64,000 nt of DNA, from NCBI RefSeq assembly GCF_002159085.1, contig NZ_LZRU01000012.1:186001-250000 (forward strand), in the 5' to 3' direction. A program made the position numbers and the translations under genes. The stretch comes from Thermobacillus sp. ZCTH02-B1. Lineage in GTDB: Bacteria; Bacillota; Bacilli; Paenibacillales; Paenibacillaceae. Of the stretch, positions 1 through 8,707 are shown piece after piece. Every line of letters begins with the position of its first letter. The stretch's first letter is position 1. The notes under the pieces were generated by a model. That model saw nothing but the letters and a program-made list of their open reading frames with translations, searched no databases and was not told the origin of the DNA.

Positions 1-708
1 ACCCGGGGGTGTCTCGAGGCGCTGGCCGACTACGGCGTCCCGTTCAGCGTGACGACCCGCTCGCCGCTCGTGCTGCGCGATCTGGACATCCTGCGCCGGG
101 CGCGGGTGCTGTCGGTCAACATCAGCCTGCACACGCTGGACATGCGGATATGGCGGCGGTTCGAGCCGGCCAGTCCCGCGCCGTGGCGCCGGCTGGAGAC
201 GATCGCGCGGCTTGCCGACGCGGGCATCCCGGTCACGGTGTTCGCGGCGCCGATGCTGCCCTATCTGACCGACACCCGCAAAGCCGCGGCGGAATTGGCC
301 GAAGCGTGCGCCGCCGCCGGGGCGGGCCGGGCGATGGTCGATTTCCTGCGGCTGCAGACGCCGGAAGTGAAGCAGTGGTTTTTCGGCACGCTCGAGCGGC
401 ATGATCCGGAGCTCGTTCCCGCGTACGGCAGGCTGTACTACATGCGGGCGGGCTTGCCGGACAGCTATCTTCGCCCCGCGCGCGAGCGGGTGGAGGCGGA
501 GTTTCGCCGCCGCGGCCTGATCGGGCGGAAACCGAAAGAAGATGTCGGGCGAACGCCTGTCGACGGAAGGTTTGGAGCGGAAGGGACAGGCGGTACGGAC
601 GGGTCCGGGGCCGGTCCGGTCGGAAGGGCGGACGGTCATGCAGCCGCCGCATGCGACGAAGAGCGGGCCGGTTCGGGCTGCACGCCGCTCCAGCTCACGC
701 TGTTTTGA
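1..708 (+). CDS. SPL-family radical SAM protein, 3' part only
   Basis: The frame is open from base 1, so the start and the CxxxCxxC cluster lie outside the window. The visible 235 residues begin in the late radical SAM barrel: the stretch around SVTTRSPLVLRDLDIL is typical of spore-photolyase-like (SPL) radical SAM proteins. These are putative radical enzymes with a 4Fe-4S cluster; the substrate is not known for this subfamily. Residues after about 180 are Gly/Ala-rich low complexity, and the protein ends in QLTLF just before the TGA. That tail matches the consensus for binding the DNA sliding clamp (see findings). It is convergent with yqeM, 61 bases away. The family call is good; the function is not established. 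Confidence 0.75.
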   Translation, partial: TRGCLEALADYGVPFSVTTRSPLVLRDLDILRRARVLSVNISLHTLDMRIWRRFEPASPAPWRRLETIARLADAGIPVTVFAAPMLPYLTDTRKAAAELAEACAAAGAGRAMVDFLRLQTPEVKQWFFGTLERHDPELVPAYGRLYYMRAGLPDSYLRPARERVEAEFRRRGLIGRKPKEDVGRTPVDGRFGAEGTGGTDGSGAGPVGRADGHAAAACDEERAGSGCTPLQLTLF

Positions 709-769
709 GGGAGGAACGGTTCACGCGGAAACGGGGGGATATACGGAGCGGCGCCCGGCTTCGCCGACT

Positions 770-1531
770 TCACGCGGTCGCCGCGAAGAACAACCGCTCG
801 GCATCTTCGCCGGGCGCCTCGAACTTGAAATCCGCGTACATCTCGACATGCGAGAAGCCCGCGCGCAACAGGGCGCCGCGGATCCACTCCGGTTCATAGG
901 CCCGCTGGATGTGCGTCTCCTCGAAGCGGATGTATTTGCCGTCCCTGTCGTCGCGGGTGAAGATGGTCAGATGATGCTCGATCTCCCGCCGGTCCGGCGA
1001 ATACTCGCTTGTCCAGATGTAGGCGATGTCGCGCTCGTTGAACGTGAACGGCTGCTCCCGCGCGTAACGCTCGAGCTGCCGCGGCGCGTGGACGTCGAAC
1101 AGGAACAGGCCGCCGTCCTTCAGCCCGCGGCGCGTCGCGCGGAACGTCGCCTCCACGTCTTCTTCTTCCAACAGATAGTTGATGCAGTCGCAAAAGGACA
1201 ACACCGCGTCCACCTGTTCGGGCAGCTCCCAGTCGCGCATGTCCTGCTGCAGCCAGCGGATCGAGCCGTTGCCGGTATAACGGTGGGGCGAAGCGTCCCA
1301 CTTGCTGCGCGCGACGGCGAGCATGTCGGCCGACAGATCGATGCCGAAGACGCGGAATCCCGATTTCGCGAGCGGAATCGCGATGTTGCCCGTGCCGCAG
1401 CCGAGATCGACGACCGTCTCTGGAATGCCGGCCAGCTCCCAGCATTGCCGGGCAAACCGGAGCCATTCGGCGTACGGCATATCCTCCATCAGCCGGTCAT
1501 AGACCAGCGCGAATTGTCTGTAGGCCCGCAT
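770..1531 (-). CDS. yqeM: Class I SAM-dependent methyltransferase YqeM
   Basis: A 253-residue cytosolic methyltransferase. Motif I (VDLGCGTGN, near residue 41) and the acidic end of strand 2 (FGIDLSADML) form the SAM site, and the rest follows the usual Rossmann methyltransferase layout. The N-terminus (YRQFALVYDRLM) is characteristic of YqeM. It is the last gene of the yqeG-to-yqeM block, the same place as in B. subtilis, 243 bases after rsfS. The methyl acceptor is not known from sequence. Beyond its stop lies a gene on the other strand with no clear terminator between them. Confidence 0.85.
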   Translation of the reverse strand: MRAYRQFALVYDRLMEDMPYAEWLRFARQCWELAGIPETVVDLGCGTGNIAIPLAKSGFRVFGIDLSADMLAVARSKWDASPHRYTGNGSIRWLQQDMRDWELPEQVDAVLSFCDCINYLLEEEDVEATFRATRRGLKDGGLFLFDVHAPRQLERYAREQPFTFNERDIAYIWTSEYSPDRREIEHHLTIFTRDDRDGKYIRFEETHIQRAYEPEWIRGALLRAGFSHVEMYADFKFEAPGEDAERLFFAATA

Positions 1532-1774
1532 ACAGGCTCCTTCCGGATCAGCCGTTGCCGCAGGATCGGAACGACCGCGACGCCGGCTGATCCCGTTTGA
1601 TTCGTTCGAACAGGCAAGGCGTTGATTCGGCTGCGCGTCGACTTCCGTCCGGACGGCGGCGGCTCGGAGCGCCTCCGGCCCGGCGGCAGGCGCTCCCGCC
1701 CTCCGTCAGGGCACACGGGCCGGAATCTCCGCCGCAAGGCACCGCCCCGCGCGGAAGCCCGCGCCGCTGCAGGC

Positions 1775-2119
1775 TCACGCGAACTCTACAACCTTCGCAT
1801 CCGACCAGAGCCGCTCGAGGTTGTAATACTCGCGTTCGTCGCGATGGAAGACGTGCGCGATGACGTCGCCGAGATCGATGAGCACCCATCGGGCGGCATC
1901 CAGCCCTTCGACGCCGCGCACCGGCACTCCCCGCTCCTCCGCCTTCTTGCGGATCTCGCCGGCGATCGCCTGCACCTGCGTGTCCGAGTTGCCATGGCAG
2001 ATGACGAAATAGTCGGCGACGGGCGAGATGCCCGCAAGTCCCAGCGCGACGATGCGGTGCGCCTTCTTCTCCTCCGCCGCATCCACGACGAGCCGCAGCA
2101 ATTCATCGGGTTGCATCAA
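1775..2119 (-). CDS. rsfS: Ribosome silencing factor RsfS
   Basis: A 114-residue protein of the RsfS/YbeB/Iojap family. Members bind ribosomal protein uL14 on the large subunit and block joining of the 30S, saving energy during starvation. Visible hallmarks are ADYFVICHGNSDTQVQAIA in the middle and the conserved WVLIDLGDVIAHVFHRDEREYYNLERLW block near the C-terminus, cited here only by its ends (W at about residue 78, W at about 104). Length is normal. Its start overlaps the end of yqeK by four bases, which suggests translational coupling. It is yqeL in B. subtilis nomenclature. Confidence 0.93.
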   Translation of the reverse strand: MMQPDELLRLVVDAAEEKKAHRIVALGLAGISPVADYFVICHGNSDTQVQAIAGEIRKKAEERGVPVRGVEGLDAARWVLIDLGDVIAHVFHRDEREYYNLERLWSDAKVVEFA

Positions 2120-2697
2120 CCGTTATCGGCCTCCTTGTCGAGTTGTCGGATCAGATCGTTGCGCGCCATCACGGTCAGCGGGTATATCGGCCGGCCGTTG
2201 GCGATCAGGTACGCGATCGTCGAATCGAAACCGAGGACAAGCGCCCGCTCCAGGCTGCGCTCCGCCTCTTCCCGGATCCTGTCCACTCCCGGAAAATCGC
2301 GCCCCGGCTCGATGTAATCGGCCAGACACACCACCTTGTCCAACTTCGTCATGCCGACGCGCCCCGACGTGTGCCAGCGGATCGCGTCCAGAACCGCGGC
2401 ATCCTCCACGCCGTAGTCGCGCTTCGCGACATAGGCGCCGACCGGGGCGTGCCACAGGGCCGGATCATAGCCGAGCAGATCGCCGGCCTCGCCGCTCTCG
2501 ATCAGCACGCGTCTCTGCGCTTCGATCGCCCAATACTTGGCGACGTCGTGCAGCATGGCGGCGAGCTCCGCCTTCGCCGGATCCGCGCCGTACCGCTCCG
2601 CCAGCCTGACCGCCGTCTCCATGACGCCGGCGGTGTGCGCCCAGCGTCGTTCGGGCATCTGCGCCCGCACGCGCTCCATGATCGCGTTACGATCCAT
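2116..2697 (-). CDS. yqeK: HD-domain diadenosine tetraphosphatase YqeK
   Basis: A 193-residue HD-superfamily hydrolase. The metal ligands are visible as HTAGVMETA (first His, residue 21), LHDVAKYW (HD pair, about residues 50-51) and later His residues in WHAPVG and IRWHTSG. YqeK enzymes split Ap4A and related alarmones symmetrically into two ADP. It overlaps nadD by 11 bases upstream and rsfS by four downstream, so it sits within one tightly packed transcript. The assignment rests on motifs plus conserved nadD-yqeK-rsfS order. Confidence 0.92.
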   Translation of the reverse strand: MDRNAIMERVRAQMPERRWAHTAGVMETAVRLAERYGADPAKAELAAMLHDVAKYWAIEAQRRVLIESGEAGDLLGYDPALWHAPVGAYVAKRDYGVEDAAVLDAIRWHTSGRVGMTKLDKVVCLADYIEPGRDFPGVDRIREEAERSLERALVLGFDSTIAYLIANGRPIYPLTVMARNDLIRQLDKEADNG

Positions 2698-3277
2698 ACA
2701 ACCCCTTCCTTACGATATAATCGTGCACGCCGTCGGGAACCAGATACCGGATCGAACGGCCTTCCCGCCTCGAGGCCCGGACGCCGGAAGACGAGATGTC
2801 GAGCTGCGGCATCTCGATGAGGCGCACGCGCGCCCGCAGAAATTCCGGCAACGAACCGATATCGACGGGATGCCCCGGCCGCGCGACGCCGATGAACGAT
2901 ACGGCCGCCGCCAGTTCTTCGATCCGGTGCCAGCGCGGCAGATCGTTCACCCGGTCCCCCCCGATGATGTATGAGAACCGGCATTCGGGATGTCTCGCGC
3001 CGAGCTCGGCCACCGTATCGATCGAATACGACACGCCCGGCCGGCGAAGCTCCAGGTCCAGCGCCCGGAAAGCCGGGTTGCCGGCGATCGCGAGGCGCAC
3101 CATCTCCAGCCGGTCCTCGCCCGACGCGGCCGGTTCGCGCGATTTGAGCGGCGGCGTCCGGCTCGGGATGAACCAGACCTCGTCCAGGCCGCACCGATCC
3201 CGGGCCGTCTCGGCGAGCAACAGATGGCCGAGATGGATCGGATCGAACGTGCCGCCCATCAATCCGACGCGCTTCAA
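2687..3277 (-). CDS. nadD: Nicotinate-nucleotide adenylyltransferase
   Basis: A 196-residue nucleotidyltransferase that joins nicotinate mononucleotide and ATP to make deamido-NAD, the penultimate step of NAD synthesis. The N-terminus GLMGGTFDPIHLGHLLLAE carries the GGTFDPxHxGH nucleotide-binding signature, and SSSGVRASRREGRSI near residue 155 carries the second (ISSTxIR-like) signature. Length matches bacterial NadD. It overlaps the yqeK start and follows yhbY by 29 bases, the same order as in B. subtilis. Confidence 0.95.
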   Translation of the reverse strand: MKRVGLMGGTFDPIHLGHLLLAETARDRCGLDEVWFIPSRTPPLKSREPAASGEDRLEMVRLAIAGNPAFRALDLELRRPGVSYSIDTVAELGARHPECRFSYIIGGDRVNDLPRWHRIEELAAAVSFIGVARPGHPVDIGSLPEFLRARVRLIEMPQLDISSSGVRASRREGRSIRYLVPDGVHDYIVRKGLYGS

Positions 3278-3306
3278 TGCTCATCCGGCTCCTTCGCCGC
3301 CGCCCG

Positions 3307-3597
3307 TCAGGGCAGCTCGATCTTCTTGCGATCCTTCGATTCCCGGTACAGCACGATCGTCTTGCCGATCACCTGCACCAGCTCGGCTCCGGCGCGCCGC
3401 GCGATCTCCGCGCCGATCTCCTTCGGATCGCCTTCCTGGTTGTTCAGCACCGAGACCTTGATCAGCTCCCGCGCTTCCAGCGCCTCCGACACATGGCGGA
3501 TCAGATGGTCGTTCACGCCGCCCTTGCCGACCTGGAAGATCGGTTTGAGCGGATGCGCCAGCGCGCGGAGGTAACGGATCTGTTTTCCGGTCAGCAT
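3307..3597 (-). CDS. yhbY: YhbY/YqeI family RNA-binding protein
   Basis: A 96-residue CRM-domain protein, thought to bind pre-50S ribosomal particles. Conserved features are MLTGKQIRYLRALAHPLKP at the start, the GxxG-like QVGKGGVNDHL and the C-terminal QVIGKTIVLYR. The frame is open 33 codons further upstream, but that extension has no family similarity. The ATG at 3597 begins exactly where homologues begin and has an AGGAAAG-type ribosome site upstream, so it was chosen. Neighbours are aroE upstream and nadD downstream. Confidence 0.9.
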   Translation of the reverse strand: MLTGKQIRYLRALAHPLKPIFQVGKGGVNDHLIRHVSEALEARELIKVSVLNNQEGDPKEIGAEIARRAGAELVQVIGKTIVLYRESKDRKKIELP

Positions 3598-3736
3598 GAT
3601 GGAATCGACCCGCTTTCCTGAATAAATGGACGTCACCCGGCGCCACCCGGTTGTCCGGGGCGGACGGCCGGCACGGGGGAAACGGCCCCCGGTCATCCGG
3701 ACGCGGCTGCCGGTAGGCCCGGCATCCCGCGGCCCG

Positions 3737-4618
3737 CTATCCGCCGAGCGCCCGGAGGACGGCCTCGCGCATGGCTTTCACGGGCGCGGGCCGCCCGGTC
3801 CAATATTCGAAGGCGTACGCGCCCTGATAAATGAACATGCCGAGACCGGAATGGGTGCGGCATCCCGCCCGTTCGGCTTCCGCGAGGAACCGCGTCCGCA
3901 GCGGATTGTAGACGATGTCGCTCGCGACGGCGCCCGGCTTCATCCAGGTCGCGTCGATGCCGAGCGGCAGCTCGTCCGTATTCGGCGACATGCCGGCGGA
4001 CGTCGTGTTGATGACGATGTCCGCGTCCGCGCAGACCTCGCGCAGGTCGTCCGGCCCGATCGCCTCCGCCGCGCCGGACGGCAGCGACCGCGCCAGCTCT
4101 TCCGCCCGGGCGAACGTCCGGTTCACGATCGCGATGTGCGCCGGATTCTCCCGCGCGAGGGCGTGGAGGATGCCCCGCGCCGCACCGCCGGCGCCGAGGA
4201 CGACGACGCGCCGGCCGGAAATTTCCGCGCCCGCTTCCTCCTTCAGCGATCGCACATAGCCCGGTCCATCGGTATTATAGCCGATCAGCCGCTCGTCCCG
4301 GCGGACGACCGTGTTGACCGCCCCCGCCGCCTCGGCCGTCGGATCGATCTCGTCGAGATATGCCATGATCGCGGTCTTGTGCGGAATCGTCACGTTGAAG
4401 CCGCCCATGCCCATCGCCCGCGCCCCTTCCGCGAAGGCGGCGAGCCGGTCGGCCGTGACTTGGAACGCCGCATAGACGGCGTTGACGCCGGTCTCCCGGA
4501 ACGCGCGGTTCATCATGACCGGCGATTTCGAATGGCGGATCGGGTCGCCGATGACGCCGTACAGCACCGTATGGCTGTCGATCGACGGGACCGCTTCGGT
4601 GGCCGCGGATCCGTTCAT
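3737..4618 (-). CDS. aroE: Shikimate dehydrogenase (NADP+)
   Basis: A 293-residue enzyme that reduces 3-dehydroshikimate to shikimate in aromatic amino-acid synthesis. The substrate site is visible in SKSPVMMN (residues about 29-36) and NVTIPHK, with the catalytic Lys; the shikimate-binding NTDG follows. The nucleotide fold carries GAGGAARGI, and NRT fits an NADP phosphate clamp. The C-terminal MFIYQGAYAFEYWTG is conserved. About ten extra residues precede the usual start. It lies between yqeH and yhbY in the yqe operon. Confidence 0.95.
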   Translation of the reverse strand: MNGSAATEAVPSIDSHTVLYGVIGDPIRHSKSPVMMNRAFRETGVNAVYAAFQVTADRLAAFAEGARAMGMGGFNVTIPHKTAIMAYLDEIDPTAEAAGAVNTVVRRDERLIGYNTDGPGYVRSLKEEAGAEISGRRVVVLGAGGAARGILHALARENPAHIAIVNRTFARAEELARSLPSGAAEAIGPDDLREVCADADIVINTTSAGMSPNTDELPLGIDATWMKPGAVASDIVYNPLRTRFLAEAERAGCRTHSGLGMFIYQGAYAFEYWTGRPAPVKAMREAVLRALGG

Positions 4619-4652
4619 CGCAGTGCATCCTCTCCCCGCTTCACTTGGACGC

Positions 4653-5780
4653 TCAAATCATCGCTTCGCGCAGCATGACATGGACGCCTTTCGGCGCGTA
4701 CACTTCGACGTTGGCGCCGGCCGCGCTGTTCGCCCGGATCCAGCCGAGGCCGGATATGCTGATGTCGGTCCGGCTGCCCGGCGGCACGCGCAGCGAATGC
4801 CGCGTCCACGGCGGCAGCAAATCCAGTTCGTCGGCGTCCGGCGGCGAGAGCAGCCCGCCGCGATGCTCCGCGTACAACTCGTCCGCCCGCTCGAGCTTCG
4901 TCCGATGGACGTTCAACGCGGGCGAGACGTAGATCGTGAAGGACTGCGGCTCGCCGCGCACGAAGTCGAACCGGGCGAGCGCACCGAAGAACAGCGTCTG
5001 ACGCGGATTCAGCTGATAGACGAGCGGCCTCAGCGGCCGTTCGGGCAGGAGCTTCGGCAGCACGCCCTTCGGCACCTGCTCGGTCAGCCGGTACGGGTAG
5101 ACGATGCCCGGCGTATCGATGATGTATCGGCCGTCGTCGAGCGGGATGCGAATCTGGTCGAGCGTCGTGCCCGGATAGCGGGACACGGTCAGCTCCCGGT
5201 CCAGATCGCTGTAATCCCGGATGAGGGAGTTGATCAGCGTCGACTTGCCGACGTTCGTCGCACCGACGACATAGATGTCGCGTCCGTCCCGCAGCGTCTG
5301 GATCGCCTCGACGACGCGCTCGAAGCCGATCCGCTTGGCGGCGCTGCACAGCACGACCCCGGCCGGCCTCAATCCCAGACGCTTCGCCTGCCGCCGCACC
5401 CATGCCTGAATCTTGTTCCAGTTCGTCGATTTCGGCAGCAGATCGATCTTGTTCACGACGAGCAGCACCGGATTGTTCCCGACGAACCGCTGCAGCCCGC
5501 TGATGACGCTGCCTTCGAAATCGAACAGGTCGACGATGTGGACGACGAGGCTGTCGGTCGAGGCGATGCCGGAGAGCATGCGCAGGAAATCATCCCGGTC
5601 GACCGCAACCTGCGTCATGTCGTTGTAATGCTTGATGCGGAAACAGCGCCGGCAGATCGCGTCTTCGCGCCCGAGCGCCTGCTCCGGCACATAACCCGGC
5701 TTGTCCGGCGACTCGGTCTGCAGCCGGGCGCCGCAGCCGGGACAGACGGGTGCGTCCGCCTTCGCGTCGCTTGCCGTCAC
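4653..5780 (-). CDS. yqeH: Ribosome biogenesis GTPase YqeH
   Basis: A 375-residue circularly permuted GTPase needed for 30S assembly. An N-terminal zinc finger (CPGCG near residue 11, CRRCF near residue 39) is followed by G motifs in permuted order: NKIDLLP (G4), CSAAKR (G5), GATNVGKST (G1) and DTPGIVYPY (G3). The open frame runs far upstream in front of this, but the GTG at 5780 has GGGAGG eight bases before it and overlaps the yqeG stop as GTGA, so it is taken as the start. Translational coupling with yqeG is likely. Confidence 0.94.
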   Translation of the reverse strand: MTASDAKADAPVCPGCGARLQTESPDKPGYVPEQALGREDAICRRCFRIKHYNDMTQVAVDRDDFLRMLSGIASTDSLVVHIVDLFDFEGSVISGLQRFVGNNPVLLVVNKIDLLPKSTNWNKIQAWVRRQAKRLGLRPAGVVLCSAAKRIGFERVVEAIQTLRDGRDIYVVGATNVGKSTLINSLIRDYSDLDRELTVSRYPGTTLDQIRIPLDDGRYIIDTPGIVYPYRLTEQVPKGVLPKLLPERPLRPLVYQLNPRQTLFFGALARFDFVRGEPQSFTIYVSPALNVHRTKLERADELYAEHRGGLLSPPDADELDLLPPWTRHSLRVPPGSRTDISISGLGWIRANSAAGANVEVYAPKGVHVMLREAMI

Positions 5781-6301
5781 GGTGATTCCTCCCTGGGCCA
5801 CAATCCTTTGCGCGAAAGTCTTCGGTGCGCCACCCGCTCGATGATGCGGTTGAAACGGGTGGCCACCCCCTCCTGCGCCGGCGCGATCGGCTTGACCAGA
5901 ATGACGCGCAGTCCCGACCGCTTCGCGCCGAGCACATCGGTAAGCAGCTGGTCGCCGATGACGACGGTCTGGCCGGGCTCGAGTCCCAGCCGGGCGAGCG
6001 CCTTTCGGAATGAGGCACGCACCGGCTTGCGCGCCCTGTATATATAGGGTATGCCGTGCGGTTCCGCAAACCGGGACACGCGTTTGCGGCGGTTGTTCGA
6101 GACGATGATCATTTTGAAACCGAGGGACCGGACGCGCTTGAGCCATTCCACCATCTCCGGCGTCGCCGAACGATCCCGGGCGCCGACCAGCGTGTTGTCG
6201 AGATCGCAAATGATGCCGGTTATGCCTTCCGCCCGGAGTTTCTCGAGATCGATATCATATATGGTTCCCGCCACCTGGTGCGGGAGCAGCCATTCCAGCA
6301 T
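5777..6301 (-). CDS. yqeG: HAD-family phosphatase YqeG
   Basis: A 174-residue HAD-IIIA hydrolase. The motifs are in order: CDLDNTLVG (nucleophile Asp, about residue 33), VSNN (motif II), the Lys of RKPVRAS (motif III) and GDQLLTDV (motif IV). It is the first gene of the yqeG-yqeM operon, with a good promoter 54 bases upstream. YqeG homologues are conserved next to the YqeH GTPase in Firmicutes; the substrate here cannot be read from sequence. Confidence 0.93.
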   Translation of the reverse strand: MLEWLLPHQVAGTIYDIDLEKLRAEGITGIICDLDNTLVGARDRSATPEMVEWLKRVRSLGFKMIIVSNNRRKRVSRFAEPHGIPYIYRARKPVRASFRKALARLGLEPGQTVVIGDQLLTDVLGAKRSGLRVILVKPIAPAQEGVATRFNRIIERVAHRRLSRKGLWPREESP

Positions 6302-6354
6302 ATTCCTTGCTCCTTGTGTCGTGTTCGTCGCCTTGACCCCCGGCTTATGGCAAA

Positions 6355-6384
6355 ACTATATCACACCGGCGAAAAAGATTGCAA
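6355..6384 (-). promoter_or_regulatory. Sigma-A-type promoter for the yqeG operon
   Basis: On the minus strand, TTGCAA (6384-6379) and TATAGT (6360-6355) are separated by 18 bases. It is placed properly upstream of yqeG and its -35 overlaps the T-run of the terminator that closes the preceding operon. Confidence 0.7.
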
Positions 6385-6434
6385 AACGGCGGCGGTTCCG
6401 TCCGCCGCCGTCTGCGGCGGGATGCGGAACCGCC
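6383..6434 (-). terminator. Rho-independent terminator of the moxR operon
   Basis: The arms GGCGGTTCCG and CGGAACCGCC (6434-6425 and 6400-6391) pair perfectly over 10 bp. The 24-base interior (with CCGCCG/CGGCGG) can pair further. Minus-strand GCCGTTTTGC follows. It lies just past the stop of the transglutaminase gene. Confidence 0.75.
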
Positions 6435-6442
6435 GGCATGCG

Positions 6443-8707
6443 CTACAACCGTTCCCGGATCAGCCGGACCTTCGCGGCGAACCGCCGCACATCTTCCTCC
6501 GCGAGCGGACGTCCGCCGTACTTCGCTTGCTCGAACAGAACGAGCAGTTCCCGGAAGTCGTCGGCCAGCGAGCGGCGCCGTTCGCTCCAGCGCCTGAACG
6601 TCTCGCGCAGCGTCTCGTGCTCGTTCCGCTCCAGTCCGCGCCTGCGGCAGAGGCGGATGAGCCGTTCCGTCTCGTAGACAATCTGCTCGTTCGCGCTCAT
6701 CGCGCCGAACCGGATCCGCCGCCAGAGCGGCCGGATCTTGTCACGCTTCAGCCAGATCCAGATCGCCGCGGCGGCCAGCGCGAGCGCGGCGGCGGCCAGG
6801 CCGAGGACGGAGACGGCGCGGAACACATGCGCGGGAATCCGGATCCCGCCGCTTTCGCCCGCGGATTCGGCGATCGAGTCCATGTCGGGCAGTTCGGGCA
6901 TCACGATCTCCGGCGTCTCGCCTGCCGGATAAACGTACGGATACGAGAAGCCGGGCGTCGCCTCGAACGGAATCCAGCCGAATCCCTCGAAATACACCTC
7001 GACCCAGGAATGGGCGTCCGCGTTGCGGACCGTGTACGTGCCGCCCATGTCCGGATCGAGCGCTTCCCCCGGCATGCCGATGAAGAGTTCGGCCGGCAGG
7101 GCGCCCGGCGCGAATCCCTTCACCCAGCGGGCGGGAACGCCGGACGCGCGCGCGAGGACCGCCAGCGCCGTCGAGAAATAGTCACAGTAGCCCTCCCGCA
7201 CTTCGAAAAGGAAGGCGTCGACGAAGTCTTCGCTGCGCCGCCTCGAGATGTCCGGCGTGTTCGAGTACGGGTAATTCTCCTTGAGATAGGCCTCGATCCG
7301 CCGGATCTTGTCGTAGTCGCTCGCCGCCCCGGCCGTGATCTCCTCCGCGAGCCGGAGCACCCGTTCGGGCATGTCCGGCAGCCGGGTATACCGCTCCGCA
7401 ATGCGCGGATCCGGCGGACCGGCAGCGCGCAGCCGGTCTTCGTCCAGCACGACCTGCTCGGATTCGATCGTGTAGACATCCGGATACGGCGTCCTGTCCG
7501 ACCTCGGCCAGCGCAGTTCGGCGGATTCGGGCAGCCAGGCCAGCGCGGGCGGCATCGACTCCGATTCGCCGATCGATCGGATCACCGACGGCTGGTCGGG
7601 GCCGAACAACACCGGAAAGGATTCATCCCGGCGCATCGTGACCGTCGCGACGACGGTTACCGTCTCCGCTTCCGGGGCAAGCGCGAGGGGTTCGCCGGCC
7701 AGCATCTTCGGCAACGGCTCGCCGGCCGCCAGACCCGACAGGCCGACTTCCGTCTGCTCCTCCTCGCTGTCGACCCAGCCCTGCCCCGTATACTCGGACT
7801 TCGTCTCGCCCCGCCAATAACTGCGCCTCGACGTGTGGACGGTCATCACTTCCGAATAATCAAACTCGAAGCCGTCGCCGAGCCGGTCATCCGCCCGGCT
7901 GTAGCCGGAACGGGCGTCGCGCGTCCTGACCGACGACGGCACGCTCCGCACCTTGTCGCCGACGAAGGACGGCACCGATTCGCCGCGCGCCTCCATCCAG
8001 AGCGTGTACGGATCCTTCAGCACCGGATTGACGCTCGGCGCGAGCAACCCGGCCGCCATGACGAGCCCGAGGATGGAAGCGACGGACAGGCCGAACGATA
8101 CCGGATATTCGACGAGGTGCCGCCAGGTGTCGGGATGGCTGAGCCGGAACCGCTCGAAGTGCTCGGCCACGAACCAGCACAGCGCAATGAACACGCACCA
8201 GGCGACCTCGTCCCACAGATAGATGGTCGTGAACGAATCCAGCACCGCCAGCGACAAGATCACCGCGGCGCAGAACAGCATGACCTGCGGACGCGTCCGG
8301 CTGAACCGGCCCGCGAACAGGAACAGGCCGAACGCGGCGGAAGAGACGCCGACGTAAGGCCGGAGCGGCTCCGATATCTCCGCCAGCCAGTCGCCCCAAG
8401 CCGCCGCGTCCTTCCATTCTTCCCGGGGCGCCGGAATCCAGCGGAATCCGCTCCATGCCATGATGGACGCAAGCAGCGCGGCCGCATGCAGCGGCAGCTT
8501 CCACCGGAGTCGGCCCGGCACGAGCAGCTCGATCGCCGTTCCCGCGATCAACGCGGTATGGACGATTGCGAACGTCTGCGGCCACCACAAATTTTCGAGC
8601 GAATCGTACCATTGCCACAGCATGACGGCGGCGAACAGGAAGCAGAGCTTCCGGTAGCCGTTCCGCACGAGCAGGCGGCCGAATCCCGTCGCGATCCGCT
8701 TCGCCAT
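6443..8707 (-). CDS. Transglutaminase-like membrane protein (TgpA type)
   Basis: A 754-residue membrane protein. About the first 200 residues form several transmembrane helices, followed by a long extracellular region. A transglutaminase-like core then appears, with Cys in GYCDYFSTA, WVKGF, and the His and Asp region DAHSWVEVYFEG with FEATPGF. A last helix (about residues 640-660, Ala/Leu-rich) leads to a cytosolic Arg-rich C-terminal domain. The Cys-His-Asp triad appears intact. The ATG at 8707 overlaps the DUF58 stop (TGATG); a GTG three bases earlier is also possible. Together with moxR and the DUF58 gene it forms a widespread three-gene module of unclear substrate. Confidence 0.88.
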   Translation of the reverse strand: MAKRIATGFGRLLVRNGYRKLCFLFAAVMLWQWYDSLENLWWPQTFAIVHTALIAGTAIELLVPGRLRWKLPLHAAALLASIMAWSGFRWIPAPREEWKDAAAWGDWLAEISEPLRPYVGVSSAAFGLFLFAGRFSRTRPQVMLFCAAVILSLAVLDSFTTIYLWDEVAWCVFIALCWFVAEHFERFRLSHPDTWRHLVEYPVSFGLSVASILGLVMAAGLLAPSVNPVLKDPYTLWMEARGESVPSFVGDKVRSVPSSVRTRDARSGYSRADDRLGDGFEFDYSEVMTVHTSRRSYWRGETKSEYTGQGWVDSEEEQTEVGLSGLAAGEPLPKMLAGEPLALAPEAETVTVVATVTMRRDESFPVLFGPDQPSVIRSIGESESMPPALAWLPESAELRWPRSDRTPYPDVYTIESEQVVLDEDRLRAAGPPDPRIAERYTRLPDMPERVLRLAEEITAGAASDYDKIRRIEAYLKENYPYSNTPDISRRRSEDFVDAFLFEVREGYCDYFSTALAVLARASGVPARWVKGFAPGALPAELFIGMPGEALDPDMGGTYTVRNADAHSWVEVYFEGFGWIPFEATPGFSYPYVYPAGETPEIVMPELPDMDSIAESAGESGGIRIPAHVFRAVSVLGLAAAALALAAAAIWIWLKRDKIRPLWRRIRFGAMSANEQIVYETERLIRLCRRRGLERNEHETLRETFRRWSERRRSLADDFRELLVLFEQAKYGGRPLAEEDVRRFAAKVRLIRERL

